From CADEED01 sp041395625 (GTDB lineage: Bacteria > Pseudomonadota > Gammaproteobacteria > Steroidobacterales > Steroidobacteraceae), in assembly GCA_041395625.1 (NCBI GenBank), contig JAWLAE010000002.1, positions 620,001 to 684,000 of the forward strand: a DNA stretch of 64,000 nucleotides, given 5' to 3'. The notes beneath the pieces are model-generated. The model did no database searches. It was not told the DNA's origin and was given only the letters and a program-made list of their open reading frames with translations. The position numbers and the translations under genes were made by a program. Shown piece after piece: positions 1-8,952 of the stretch. Every line of letters starts with the position of its first letter. Position 1 is the first letter of the stretch.

Positions 1-71
1 CGCCGCTGCTGGATGAGCCCGAGTCGCTCGATGCTATCGACCGGCTGCTGCTTTCCTTCGGTCACGGGTGA
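1..71 (+). CDS. 3' end of an unidentified gene
   Basis: Reading frame 3 is open from the window edge and ends with TGA at 69-71, encoding 22 residues that finish SFGHG. The stop overlaps the GTG start of the next gene (GTGA at 68-71), the typical arrangement of translationally coupled genes in one operon, which is the main reason to believe this short piece is real. The fragment is too short to assign a family. The rest of the gene lies before the window. Confidence 0.5.
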   Translation, partial: PLLDEPESLDAIDRLLLSFGHG

Positions 72-1330
72 CACCTTTGACCAACAGGAGACGAGCCTAC
101 TACGTACTCGGCATTCTGCTGATCGTCTATACCCTGAATTTCATCGATCGCGTCATCATCGGCATCCTCGCGCCGCCGATCAAGGCGGAACTTGGCCTCA
201 GCGATACCCAGCTGGGCTTGTTAGGCGGAACAGCGTTCGCGCTGTTCTATACCGGCCTCGGTATTCCGATCGCCTGGCTGGCCGACCGCTACAATCGCGT
301 CTGGATTGTCACCGCAGCGCTCACGATCTGGAGTGGTTTCACTGCCGCCTGCGGTCTGGCCCAGAACTTCACCCAGCTTTTCCTGGCGCGGCTCGGCGTC
401 GGTGTTGGCGAGGCCGGCGGCGTCGCCCCCGCCTATTCGATCGTCGCCGACTATTTCCCGCCGCAGCAACGCGCGCGTGCGCTGGGCGTGTTTTCCTTCG
501 GAATTCCTCTGGGCAGCGCACTCGGGCTGATGCTGGGCGGCGTCATTGCGAGCCAGGTGAACTGGCGCTGGGCATTCGTGGCCGTCGGGCTCGCAGGCGT
601 GGTGCTGGCGCCGCTGTTGCTGGCGACGGTGCGCGAGCCGGTGCGCGGCAACCTCGATCCCGGTGCTGCTACGAACCGCGCGCCGCTGCCAATGAAGCAA
701 GTGCTTGCTGTACTGGCACGCAAAAAGAGTTTCTGGGGGCTGGCGCTCGGTGCTGCGACGTCGTCGATGATGGGCTATGGACTGGCTTTCTGGATGCCGT
801 CGCTCTTCATTCGCAGTTTCGGCCTGACGCTGGTGGAAGTGTCCTGGATGTACGGCTCGGTCGTGCTCGTCTGCGGCATTGCCGGCATCTGGTTTGGCGC
901 CTGGATGGCGGACCGCTACGGCCGTCGCAGTCGCGGCGCTTACGCGCTGGTACCAGCGTTCACGTTGTTAGCTTGTGTCCCATTCATGGTAGGCGGCGCA
1001 CTGGCTCCGACGTTCGTCGTGGCGCTGGCATTGTTCTGCATTCCGGAAGCTCTACGGCTTGCCTGGCTAGGTCCGGTGCTGGCGGCCATACAGCAGCTGG
1101 TGCTGCCGCAGATGCGCGCCACCGCCTCGGCCGCGTTTCTGTTCATCAACAATCTGATCGGGCTGGGCTTGGGCTCACTACTGCTGGGGCGGTTGTCTGA
1201 CGCGCTGCGGGCGACGTACGGCGATGAATCATTGCGCTACGCAATCGTCTTTGGCAGCGGACTGTACGTGATCTCTGGCGCAGTGTTCTTGTGGTGCGCT
1301 CGACACCTGGCGCGCGACTGGACCGATTGA
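68..1330 (+). CDS. MFS transporter, spinster-like
   Basis: This 420-residue inner-membrane protein has the length and hydrophobic pattern of a 12-helix major facilitator. Between helices 2 and 3 it carries the MFS loop motif (ADRYNR near residue 73), and further on the ARLGVGVGEAGG stretch that is common in spinster-like MFS proteins of proteobacterial catabolic loci. The start is GTG at 68, overlapping the stop of the preceding gene; the in-frame stop at 14-16 rules out a much longer protein. Substrate cannot be read from sequence; organic acids or lipophilic compounds are usual for relatives. It ends 7 bp before the convergent gene at 1338-2048. Confidence 0.85.
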   Translation: MTPLTNRRRAYYVLGILLIVYTLNFIDRVIIGILAPPIKAELGLSDTQLGLLGGTAFALFYTGLGIPIAWLADRYNRVWIVTAALTIWSGFTAACGLAQNFTQLFLARLGVGVGEAGGVAPAYSIVADYFPPQQRARALGVFSFGIPLGSALGLMLGGVIASQVNWRWAFVAVGLAGVVLAPLLLATVREPVRGNLDPGAATNRAPLPMKQVLAVLARKKSFWGLALGAATSSMMGYGLAFWMPSLFIRSFGLTLVEVSWMYGSVVLVCGIAGIWFGAWMADRYGRRSRGAYALVPAFTLLACVPFMVGGALAPTFVVALALFCIPEALRLAWLGPVLAAIQQLVLPQMRATASAAFLFINNLIGLGLGSLLLGRLSDALRATYGDESLRYAIVFGSGLYVISGAVFLWCARHLARDWTD

Positions 1331-1337
1331 CGGACGA

Positions 1338-2048
1338 CTATGGGCCTGCTTGCCGCGGCAATACCCTGATCAGCTCACCGGCCACGTCGCGCGCAAACGG
1401 CACGCCGTTAGCCACGGCCGATGAACCCTCGCACAACTCCAGCGGCAACATCGGCACCGCGGCCTGTTTCGGTTCTGGTATCGAGACCTCTATGTCGGTC
1501 ACCGTGATGCCAAGGGCGCCCGTTATTCCCTTGAGATAGGCACGCAACTCGTCGTCGAAGTAGTCGCGCAACGTGGGATCGTACTGCAGGAAATAACTGC
1601 TCAAATAGCGCGCGATCGGCGTAGCCCGTCGCATCTCACGGGCGCCGAGCGACGCGTTCGACTCGAGGTTCCAGAACGGGTTGTTGGCGATGAATTGCGT
1701 CAAGTCGCTCGGAACGCTGGGCTCCTCCGAAGAAATTGTGGGCATCTTGATGCTGAGCGTCGTCCCGGTGAGTTGGATCTGTGCCGCATCGAGGCGCAAG
1801 GTGTAGCGCAGCACCGCCGGCCAGAGCACGAACACCTCAGGATTCAGACCCGGCACTTCGGGGCAACTTCGATACCAGACGGTCAAGCGCCGCTCATGAT
1901 CTAGCAGTGCGCGGGTTCGCACCTGGTTGACCAATACCATCACCGGATCAGCGACCGGCTCTCGACGTGAACGATCCCACAGGGTCACCGCGAGAATCAC
2001 GCTGAGGAGCGCCGCCAGCAACCAACCCAAGATGCGCATGTGCGCCAT
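1338..2048 (-). CDS. Membrane-anchored protein of unknown function
   Basis: The 236-residue product begins with one hydrophobic segment (about residues 5-23, RILGWLLAALLSVILAV) followed by a charged, probably periplasmic domain without motifs I recognise. The overall plan, an N-terminal anchor plus a roughly 200-residue alpha/beta domain, resembles DUF4230-type proteins, but I cannot confirm this by eye. ATG codons at 2048 and 2039 are both possible starts; the second would begin MRILGW. It lies downstream of alr on the same strand with a 30-bp gap, so it may be the last gene of the dnaB-alr transcript. Confidence 0.65.
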   Translation of the reverse strand: MAHMRILGWLLAALLSVILAVTLWDRSRREPVADPVMVLVNQVRTRALLDHERRLTVWYRSCPEVPGLNPEVFVLWPAVLRYTLRLDAAQIQLTGTTLSIKMPTISSEEPSVPSDLTQFIANNPFWNLESNASLGAREMRRATPIARYLSSYFLQYDPTLRDYFDDELRAYLKGITGALGITVTDIEVSIPEPKQAAVPMLPLELCEGSSAVANGVPFARDVAGELIRVLPRQAGP

Positions 2049-2078
2049 GCTACAGCAATCGTCACCGGCCCTCAGCCG

Positions 2079-3191
2079 CTAGCGCAATTCGATCGGCACC
2101 CGCTGGCGTACACCACACAACAACTCGTAGGCAATCGTGCCGCCAAACTCGGCGATTTCCTCGACCGGCAAGTCGGCGCCCCACAAAATCGCCTTGTCGC
2201 CGACCGCAACACCCGGCACGTTGCTGACATCCACTGCAACCATGTCCATGGATACCCTGCCGACCAACGCGGCGCGGGCGCCTCGCAACAGCACCGGCGT
2301 GCCTTGGCGCAGACTGCGCAGCAGACCATCGCCATAGCCTGCGGCCAGAATCGCGACGGTGCTGTCACACGCTGCCGACCAGGTGCCGCCGTACCCGACC
2401 ACTTCGCCCTGCAATACGCGCCGCACGGCGATGACGGTTGTCTCGAATGTCATTACTGGCCGCAGGCCAAACTTCGCTGCGGGCTCGCCGGGAAAGGGCG
2501 ACACGCCGTACAACGACAATCCCGGCCTGACCCAGTCGCTCCGCGCTTCCGGCCAGCCCAGCGTACCGGCCGAATTGCCAATACTGGTGACGATGCGCTG
2601 GGCATCACTCAACGCGGCGCTCGCAGACAGCCCCGCTGACGCCAGCGCCGCATGGAAACGCGCTACTTGCTCCCGCGTCATCGGCGACTGGCGTTCGTCG
2701 GCGCGCGCCAGATGCGTGAGTGCCCGAATCTCCAGCGGCTGCGACCGCAATGCCCGCAATCGCCGCCAAGTGTCGGCGAACGTATCGGGCCGAAACCCAA
2801 GGCGATTCATGCCCGTATCGATCTTGAGCCACAGCGGCGCGCGCAATGCGACGCGTGACGATTCGAGCATGGCGAGCTGCGAGGCATCGTGGATCACGAG
2901 CTCGAACCCATGATGCACTGCCTCGGCGAGCTGCTCGGCGTCCGGCACGCCCTCGAGCAACACGATTGGTGCGCTGATGCCGGCGGCGCGCAGAGTCAGG
3001 CCTTCCTCCAGACGCGCGACTGCGAAGCTGTCGGCGTCGGCGAGCGCTGCAGCAACCGGCACCACGCCGTGGCCATAGGCATTCGCTTTCACGACTGCCA
3101 TCACCTTGGCACCGCCAGCAGCGGTACGGAGCACGTTGAGATTGTTGCGCAGCGCGGCCGTATCGACGATCGCGCGAATCAGCCGCGTCAA
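2079..3191 (-). CDS. alr: Alanine racemase
   Basis: Pyridoxal-phosphate enzyme interconverting L- and D-alanine for peptidoglycan synthesis in the cytoplasm. The 370-residue protein shows the PLP-lysine motif VVKANAYGHG (Lys35), the second catalytic base Tyr267 in VVGYGGTW, and the conserved AGYGDG 19 residues later, the same spacing as in characterised racemases. The C-terminal YELLCGVRQRVP contains the phosphate-binding tyrosine region. The start appears to be TTG at 3191, overlapping the dnaB stop by four bases (TTGA), so translation is probably coupled to dnaB. The dnaB-alr order is common in gammaproteobacteria, which supports the call. Confidence 0.96.
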   Translation of the reverse strand: MTRLIRAIVDTAALRNNLNVLRTAAGGAKVMAVVKANAYGHGVVPVAAALADADSFAVARLEEGLTLRAAGISAPIVLLEGVPDAEQLAEAVHHGFELVIHDASQLAMLESSRVALRAPLWLKIDTGMNRLGFRPDTFADTWRRLRALRSQPLEIRALTHLARADERQSPMTREQVARFHAALASAGLSASAALSDAQRIVTSIGNSAGTLGWPEARSDWVRPGLSLYGVSPFPGEPAAKFGLRPVMTFETTVIAVRRVLQGEVVGYGGTWSAACDSTVAILAAGYGDGLLRSLRQGTPVLLRGARAALVGRVSMDMVAVDVSNVPGVAVGDKAILWGADLPVEEIAEFGGTIAYELLCGVRQRVPIELR

Positions 3192-4585
3192 CGCAGCACG
3201 CCCTCGACGTAGGCGGGATCCTGGTAGCTCATGAACTTCGTGAGCTCACCCTTGAAGGTGAGCTGGAACGTGCCGGTCTCGCCATTGCGGTGTTTTGTAA
3301 TGATGACCTCGGCAGCGCCTTTGTTGGGCGACTCGGGGTTGTACACTTCGTCACGATAGAGCATCAGGATGATATCGGCGTCCTGCTCGATACCGCCCGA
3401 CTCCCGCAAGTCCGACATCACGGGCCGCTTGTTTTCGCGCTGCTCGACGCCACGGTTCAACTGCGACAAGGCGATCACTGGCACCGACAACTCCTTGGCG
3501 AGCGCCTTCAGGCCGCGCGAGATCTCGGCAATCTCCGTCGCCCGGTTCTCATTGGTGCCGGCGACCTGCATCAGTTGCAGATAATCGACGACCACGAGAT
3601 CGAGTCCGTGTTCGCGCTTGATGCGGCGGGCCCGCGCGCGCAGTTCGGTCGGCGTGAGTGCCGGCGTCTCATCGATGAACAACTTGGCGTCACGCAACTG
3701 GCCGGAGGCGCCGACCAACCTATTCCAGTGTTCGTCATTGAGCTTGCCGCTGCGGATGGCCACCAGCGGCACCTGACCGATCGAGGCGAGCATGCGCATC
3801 AGCAACTGGTCTGACGGCATTTCCATACTGAACACGGCCACCGCCGCGCGCCCTTGCAGGTCGAGTGCCGCATTCTCGGCAATATTCATCGCAAAGGATG
3901 TCTTGCCCATCGATGGCCGGCCCGCGACGATCACGAGATCCCCTGGGCGCAGGCCGCCCGTGCGGCGATCGAAATCGATGAAGCCAGTACCGAGCCCGCG
4001 TAAGCCAGCCGGATTGCGCTGCCATTCGTCTATCTGGTCGATCAGCTTCGGCAATTCGTCGCGTGCCAGCACGTAGCCCCGACCGCGCGAGCTGCCTTCG
4101 GCAATGCGAAAAATGCTCTGCTCAGCACGCTCGACGAGTTCGCGCGCAGTCTCGCCTTCGTTCGAGAAGACCGAGCTCACGATCTCGTTACCACTCGATA
4201 TCAATTCGCGCAGCAGCGCGCGTTCCTTGACGATCTCTGCGTACGCGCGCGCATTGGCGGCGCTCGGCGTGTCGCGCGTCAGTGTGCCGATATAGGCCAG
4301 ACCGCCGGCCGCATCCAGTTCACCTTGCCGCTCGAGATGCTGCGATACGGTGACCACGTCACAAGGCTTGCCATCCTGCGCGAGGGTAGCGATCGCCTTG
4401 AAGATCAGTTGATGATCGGGCCGATAGAAATCCTCGGCACGCACCACGTCGCCCACGTTGTCCCAGGCGTTGCGATCGAGCATGACGCCGCCCAATACCG
4501 CCTGCTCCGCCTCGACCGAGTGCGGCGGCACGCGCCCCTCCAGACTGGCGTGCGGGCTGCGGCGAAACTTCGGATTGGTGGCCAT
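3188..4585 (-). CDS. dnaB: Replicative DNA helicase DnaB
   Basis: Hexameric 5'-3' helicase that unwinds DNA ahead of the replisome. The 465-residue protein has the N-terminal DnaB domain (from about residue 18, SVEAEQAVLGG) and a RecA-like ATPase domain with Walker A AGRPSMGKTS at 221-230 and Walker B VVVDYLQLM near residue 330. Length agrees with the roughly 470 residues of E. coli DnaB and no intein interrupts the Walker A region. It lies between rplI and alr, 40 bp downstream of rplI, matching the usual gammaproteobacterial order. Confidence 0.98.
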   Translation of the reverse strand: MATNPKFRRSPHASLEGRVPPHSVEAEQAVLGGVMLDRNAWDNVGDVVRAEDFYRPDHQLIFKAIATLAQDGKPCDVVTVSQHLERQGELDAAGGLAYIGTLTRDTPSAANARAYAEIVKERALLRELISSGNEIVSSVFSNEGETARELVERAEQSIFRIAEGSSRGRGYVLARDELPKLIDQIDEWQRNPAGLRGLGTGFIDFDRRTGGLRPGDLVIVAGRPSMGKTSFAMNIAENAALDLQGRAAVAVFSMEMPSDQLLMRMLASIGQVPLVAIRSGKLNDEHWNRLVGASGQLRDAKLFIDETPALTPTELRARARRIKREHGLDLVVVDYLQLMQVAGTNENRATEIAEISRGLKALAKELSVPVIALSQLNRGVEQRENKRPVMSDLRESGGIEQDADIILMLYRDEVYNPESPNKGAAEVIITKHRNGETGTFQLTFKGELTKFMSYQDPAYVEGVLR

Positions 4586-4625
4586 CAGTTACGCACCGCC
4601 TTGGGTTTGCCGCCCAGTTCGCCGA

Positions 4626-5090
4626 TCAGTCGCTCGCCGGCTGGTCTTCGGGCTCGATCAACACCAACAGATCAACATTGAGATCCGTGTGCAGATGCAC
4701 CGTGACCGTGTGCTCGCCGACCGCCCGTAGCGGACCGTTCGGCAAGCGCAACTCGGCACGCGCGATCTGCTGGCCGGCGGCGGTTGCCGCTTCGGCGATG
4801 TCGGCGGTACCGATCGAGCCGAACAGCTTGCCCTCATTGCCGGCTTTGGCGGTCAGGGTCAGCTTGAAATCCTTCAGGCGCGCGGCACGGCTCTCGGCGT
4901 CCTGCAACTCAGCAGCGGCCTTCTTTTCCAGCTCCGCGCGGCGTGCTTCGAACTTCTTGATATTGGCGGCCGTCGCCAGCGTGGCTTTGCCGGTCGGCAG
5001 CAGGAAATTACGGCCATAACCCGACTTCACGTCGACGCGATCGCCGATCTTGCCGAGGTTGGCAACTTTGGTTAGCAGTATCACTTCCAT
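4626..5090 (-). CDS. rplI: 50S ribosomal protein L9
   Basis: Large-subunit protein that binds 23S rRNA near the L1 stalk. The 154-residue product begins MEVILLTKVANLGKIGD and continues with the conserved VKSGYGRNFLLPTGKA segment of the N-terminal RNA-binding domain, followed by the long charged connecting helix (about 45-75) and the C-terminal domain with GNEGKLFGSI. The length is close to the 149 residues of E. coli L9. It follows rpsR by 13 bp in the same orientation, as in most proteobacteria. Confidence 0.98.
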   Translation of the reverse strand: MEVILLTKVANLGKIGDRVDVKSGYGRNFLLPTGKATLATAANIKKFEARRAELEKKAAAELQDAESRAARLKDFKLTLTAKAGNEGKLFGSIGTADIAEAATAAGQQIARAELRLPNGPLRAVGEHTVTVHLHTDLNVDLLVLIEPEDQPASD

Positions 5091-5103
5091 GGCTGAAACC
5101 CTA

Positions 5104-5337
5104 TCAATGCTGATCGGTGTACGGCAGCAACGCCAGGAAGCGTGCGCGCTTGATGGCGGTCGACAGCTGCCGCTGATAAAACGCCTTGGTGCCCGTGATA
5201 CGGCTCGGAACGATCTTGCCGGTCTCGGTGATGTATTGCTTCAACGTGCCCAGATCCTTGTAGTCGATCTGCTTGACGTCGTCGGCCGTGAAACGGCAAA
5301 AACGACGCCGGCGGGAAAACGTGCGATTCATGTTCAT
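5104..5337 (-). CDS. rpsR: 30S ribosomal protein S18
   Basis: Small-subunit protein that pairs with S6 on the platform. The product is 77 residues, very basic at the start (RRRRFCRF), with the conserved DYKDLGTLKQYI and RITGTKAFYQRQL segments. A reading frame extends upstream to 5391, but the extra 18 residues are not part of the family; I place the start at ATG 5337 (MNMNRT), with ATG 5331 as an alternative giving 75 residues as in E. coli. Between rpsF and rpsR there are only 50 bp, so there is no priB gene, unlike the enterobacterial operon. Confidence 0.96.
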   Translation of the reverse strand: MNMNRTFSRRRRFCRFTADDVKQIDYKDLGTLKQYITETGKIVPSRITGTKAFYQRQLSTAIKRARFLALLPYTDQH

Positions 5338-5387
5338 GGTGCTGGATTTCTCTGTTTGGCGCGAGTTGGGTGACTGCTGCTGCGAGT

Positions 5388-5846
5388 TCAATCGCCGAGG
5401 CTGACATCGTCAGCGTCGGCCGAGCGTTCGCGGCGCCGGCCGCGGCGACCGCCGCCGTCGTCATCGTCATCGTCACGCATGCCTCGATCGTCATCGTCAT
5501 CGTCACGACGCCGACCGTCGCCCTCGTCCTCGCCCTTGGCCATCGGCGAGGGTTCGGTGACCGCCTCGTCCATCGATACCACCAGATGCCGGATCACGGC
5601 ATCGGAGAAGCGGAACGCGCCCGTCAACTCCGTGAGCGTGTTTTGATCGCACTCGATGTTCATCAGCACGTAGTGCGCCTTGTGAACCTTGGCGATCGGA
5701 TAGGTGAGTTGACGGCGGCCCCAGTCTTCGAGCCGATGCACCGATCCGCCAGCGGCACTCAGGATGCCCTTGTAGCGTTCGATCATCGCAGGAACCTGCT
5801 CGCTCTGGTCCGGATGGACCAGAAACACGATTTCATAATGCCTCAT
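5388..5846 (-). CDS. rpsF: 30S ribosomal protein S6 with Asp/Arg-rich tail
   Basis: Small-subunit protein that binds 16S rRNA together with S18. Residues 1-100 form the conserved fold (MRHYEIVFLVHPDQ, DWGRRQLTYPI). The start at 5846 is fixed by a strong ribosome binding site, AAGGAG seven bases upstream; a frame reaching 5969 is not coding. Residues 104-152 form an unusual tail with two runs of six aspartates (115-120 and 125-130) separated by RGMR and followed by an arginine-rich patch. E. coli S6 has a shorter tail that RimK extends with glutamate; here acidity is encoded in the gene. The gene heads rpsF-rpsR-rplI. Confidence 0.97.
   Translation of the reverse strand: MRHYEIVFLVHPDQSEQVPAMIERYKGILSAAGGSVHRLEDWGRRQLTYPIAKVHKAHYVLMNIECDQNTLTELTGAFRFSDAVIRHLVVSMDEAVTEPSPMAKGEDEGDGRRRDDDDDDRGMRDDDDDDGGGRRGRRRERSADADDVSLGD
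5458..5507 (-). repeat. Short tandem repeat inside the rpsF tail
   Basis: A 20-bp unit (TCGTCATCGTCATCGTCACG on the plus strand) occurs at 5458-5477 and again at 5488-5507, a period of 30 bp or exactly ten codons. Each copy itself contains GTCATC hexamers. It encodes the two aspartate runs of S6, so length change by slippage would stay in frame if by multiples of three. Confidence 0.85.
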
Positions 5847-5991
5847 GTCATCTCCTTGCGGATAAAGCCGCCTCTGCGAGGTGTACAAAGTGCGGCAAGG
5901 AGAACCAGGGACGGCCCGCGCCGTACCCTGCGTTCGTAAAGGGCGCGTAGCATAGGCAACGGGCGCCACTTACGCAACCGCATTGCCGGCG

Positions 5992-6756
5992 TCAATTGGC
6001 TGGTATGCGTTGCCGCAACGCCTCGTACAGCAGCATGCCGGCTGCCACCGATACATTGAGGCTTTCCACGGCCCCCACCTGCGGCAGCCGCACCAGCAAA
6101 TCGCAGGTCTGGCGCGTCAGCTGACGCAGCCCGCTGCCTTCCGCGCCGAGAACCAGCGCCACGGGTCCCGTCAGGTCCGATTCCTGCGCCAGTTTGGCGG
6201 CGCCGGCATCCGCGCCGACGATCCACAGGCCCGCTTCCTTCAAGAGGCCGAGCGAGCGGGCCAGATTGGTCACCGCCACGACCGGTGTCGTCTCGGCGGC
6301 TCCTGCCGCCACTTTGCGAACCGTGGCATTGAGCTGCGACGCCCGATCCCGCGGCACCACGAGCGCGAGCGCACCGCAGGCGTCGGCCGTGCGCAGGCAC
6401 GCGCCCAGATTGTGCGGATCCTGCACGCCGTCGAGCACCAGCACCAGTGGCGTCAAGGGACTGTCAGTGGACTGCGCTCGAGCCAGCGCCGCCAGCAGGT
6501 CGTCTTCGCCCCACGGTGCCAGTGGCCGGACGTCCGCGTACACGCCCTGATGCGCGACCTCGCCTAACAACTTCGTCAGTTGCGCGAGCGATACGCGCTC
6601 GACCGGCAGCCCGGCGCGCCGCGCGAGTTCGAGCACGGTGCGTGTGCGTGCATCGTCACGTTGCTCCGCGACACTCACCATAACTACTCGCTCCGCGCCG
6701 CGCTCGAGCACGGCCCGCACCGCGTGCCACCCATAAACGCGCTCTGTAGCCGCCAT
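5992..6756 (-). CDS. rlmB: 23S rRNA 2'-O-ribose methyltransferase RlmB
   Basis: SPOUT-family (TrmH) methyltransferase, in E. coli acting on Gm2251 of 23S rRNA with S-adenosylmethionine. The 254-residue protein has an N-terminal substrate-binding domain (YGWHAVRAVLERG) and the three TrmH motifs: LDGVQDPHNLGACLRTADA near residue 109, VLGAEGSGLR near 197 and LPQVGAVESLNVSVAAG near 223, which together form the knotted SAM site. It lies 9 bp downstream of rnr, the standard rnr-rlmB pair, and is presumably co-transcribed. Confidence 0.96.
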   Translation of the reverse strand: MAATERVYGWHAVRAVLERGAERVVMVSVAEQRDDARTRTVLELARRAGLPVERVSLAQLTKLLGEVAHQGVYADVRPLAPWGEDDLLAALARAQSTDSPLTPLVLVLDGVQDPHNLGACLRTADACGALALVVPRDRASQLNATVRKVAAGAAETTPVVAVTNLARSLGLLKEAGLWIVGADAGAAKLAQESDLTGPVALVLGAEGSGLRQLTRQTCDLLVRLPQVGAVESLNVSVAAGMLLYEALRQRIPAN

Positions 6757-6765
6757 TCGGACGCC

Positions 6766-8952
6766 CTACTTGCGTCGCTTGCCGCGGCTGTTGCGGCCCG
6801 CGCCACGCGCTCCCTTGCCGCCCTTGACGCGACCAGACTTGCCACCGCGCGCGGCAGCTTTCGGACGGCTGGCGTGCCCCGCCTTGCCGTGTGCGTCGGT
6901 ATGGTGCGGCTTGGCCTGCTGGCGCGACGGCCGGCTCGGCGCCACCGGTTCGGCCAGCGTCGTGTCGAGCTGCAGATCCACCAGGCCCTCGACGGGGTTG
7001 GCGCCGGTCACCACGACATGCACGTGCACCCCGATCGCGAGCCGCTGCTTCTTGTTGGCGCCGATCCACGCGCGGCCCTGCTCCTGCAGCGTGAACTCGT
7101 CATCGCGCAAGGCGTCCGTGTGCAGCAGGCCGTCGATGCCAAGGCCGATGAGCTGCACGAAGCAGCCGAACTCCACCACGGTTGTGACGAGCCCTTCGAA
7201 TGTCTGGCCGATCCGATCGCGCAGATAGACACACTTCAGGAACGACTCGACGTAGCGATCGGCCTCGTCGGAGCGCTTCTCGAGCCGCGACAGGTCGGCG
7301 CCCATGATAGACAGGCGTTCGGCATCGAGACGCACGCCGTGCGGGTCTTTCGGCGCCAGCATGGCGCGCAGCGTACGATGCACGACGAGGTCGGGATAGC
7401 GCCGAATGGGCGAGGTGAAGTGCGCGTACTGCTCGAGCGCCAGGCCAAAATGACCGATGTTGGTAGGTTGATAGACCGCCTGCTGCATCGAGCGAATGAC
7501 CAACGACTCGATCAATGGCCGCTCGGGCGACTGCCCGAGCCTTTCGGTGATGGCGCGCAGGTCGCGCGGCTGCAGATTCTCAGCGGGTATCTCCGCAGCA
7601 ACGCCCAAAGCCGCGAGCGAACCGAGCAATACGTCGAGCTTGCGCTCCTCCGGCTCGCCATGCACCCGATAGAGCGTCCCCACCTGCCGGCGTTCGAGTT
7701 CGCGCGCCACCGCCACGTTGGCGAGGATCATGCACTCCTCGATCAGTTTGTGCGCCTCGTTGCGCGAGTGCAGCCGGATGGCGGCGATCTGGCCGTTGCG
7801 GTCGATGTCGAGCTGCGCTTCCGGCGCATCGAAATCGAGCGCACCTCGGCGATGCCGCGCTTTGAGCAGCGCCTTGTAGACATCGACCAATGGCTCGATC
7901 TTGCTGACTACTGCACCTAACGACTGACGCGTCTTGTCGTCGCGCTCGAACAAGGCGGCGAACGCCTGGTCGTACGTGAGACGGGCAGCGGATCGCATCA
8001 CCGCCGGGTAGAACCGCGCGTCGCCCAATTTGCCGCCGCGACTCACCTGCATGTCGGCCACGAAGCAGAAGCGATCCACGTCAGGCTCCAGCGAGCAGAG
8101 CCGGTTAGAAAGTGCCTCGGGTAACATCGGCAAGACACGCGACGGAAAGTAGACAGACGTGCCCCGCTCCCGCGCATTCGCGTCGAGCGCCGTGCCCGGC
8201 CGAACGTAGTAGCTCACGTCGGCGATCGCCACGAGTACGCGGAAGCCCTGCGCGGTCGCTTCCGCATAGACCGCGTCGTCGAAATCCTTGGCATCGGCGC
8301 CATCGATCGTGACGAGCGGCAGCTCGCGCAGATCCACGCGGCGAGCGGCCTCAGCCGCGTCGACTTTCTGCCCATAAGCGTCTGCTTCGTGCTGGGCCTC
8401 CGGCGGGAAGTCCACCGGCAGGTCGTAACGTGCGATGGCTGCCTCGCTCGCCAGCTCCACCGGCCGCGCCGGATCCAGCCGCTTCGAGACACGTGCCTTG
8501 GGTACGTCGCCATCATTGCCGTAGCTCGTGATCGCCGCGATCACCCAGTCGCCATGCTTGGCACCCGCCAGATCCCCCGGCGCCACCATGCAGCGCAGAC
8601 TCAGGCGCCGATCAACCGAAGTGGCGAAGGCACTGCGCCCCTGCACCTCAATCGAGGCGAGAAATGCCGTCGTGCCGCGCGTCAGCACGCGTTCCAAACG
8701 ACCGGAGAGGCGGCCGCTGCGGTCTTCAACCACGCTGACGCGAACCCGATCGCCGTGCGACACACCGCGCATCTGACCAGGTGGCAGAAACACGTCCGCC
8801 TCCTGCCCTTCCACCTTGACGAAGCCAAAACCGGCCCGGTTGGCGGTTACCACACCTTCGAGTTGCCGCTCACCCGCGTGACTGGCAGACCGCCTGCCAG
8901 ACGAGGAATCACGCTTGGCGGACTTGCTGGATGATTTTCGACGTTGCTTCAA
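6766..8952 (-). CDS. rnr: Ribonuclease R
   Basis: Processive 3'-5' exoribonuclease that degrades structured RNA. The 728-residue product has a lysine/serine-rich N-terminus, cold-shock-type OB domains (GFGFVKVEGQEADVFLPP), the RNB catalytic domain with the metal-binding aspartates in DGADAKDFDDAVYAE, a C-terminal S1 domain (EGLVTTVVEFGCFVQL) and a basic lysine/arginine/glycine tail. It is shorter than the 813 residues of E. coli RNase R, mainly in the flanking segments. No ATG is present at the start; TTG at 8952 with AGGA eight bases upstream is the best start and lies directly beside the divergent tRNA promoter. Confidence 0.96.
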   Translation of the reverse strand: MKQRRKSSSKSAKRDSSSGRRSASHAGERQLEGVVTANRAGFGFVKVEGQEADVFLPPGQMRGVSHGDRVRVSVVEDRSGRLSGRLERVLTRGTTAFLASIEVQGRSAFATSVDRRLSLRCMVAPGDLAGAKHGDWVIAAITSYGNDGDVPKARVSKRLDPARPVELASEAAIARYDLPVDFPPEAQHEADAYGQKVDAAEAARRVDLRELPLVTIDGADAKDFDDAVYAEATAQGFRVLVAIADVSYYVRPGTALDANARERGTSVYFPSRVLPMLPEALSNRLCSLEPDVDRFCFVADMQVSRGGKLGDARFYPAVMRSAARLTYDQAFAALFERDDKTRQSLGAVVSKIEPLVDVYKALLKARHRRGALDFDAPEAQLDIDRNGQIAAIRLHSRNEAHKLIEECMILANVAVARELERRQVGTLYRVHGEPEERKLDVLLGSLAALGVAAEIPAENLQPRDLRAITERLGQSPERPLIESLVIRSMQQAVYQPTNIGHFGLALEQYAHFTSPIRRYPDLVVHRTLRAMLAPKDPHGVRLDAERLSIMGADLSRLEKRSDEADRYVESFLKCVYLRDRIGQTFEGLVTTVVEFGCFVQLIGLGIDGLLHTDALRDDEFTLQEQGRAWIGANKKQRLAIGVHVHVVVTGANPVEGLVDLQLDTTLAEPVAPSRPSRQQAKPHHTDAHGKAGHASRPKAAARGGKSGRVKGGKGARGAGRNSRGKRRK

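Noticed and set aside
13..1200. Long plus-strand open frame overlapping the MFS gene
   Set aside because: Its product is arginine-rich without family pattern, whereas the other frame gives a clear 12-helix transporter. It is a shadow frame of GC-rich DNA.
5081..5506. Minus-strand frame with Met-Thr repeats near rpsF
   Set aside because: It reads the GTCATC repeat of the S6 tail in another frame; no independent support.
5458..5507. Repeats that might suggest a CRISPR array
   Set aside because: Only two 20-bp copies within a ribosomal protein gene, no spacers and no cas genes.
6580..7920. 446-codon plus-strand open frame opposite rnr
   Set aside because: Histidine/arginine-rich antisense composition and no domain; RNase R on the other strand is certain.
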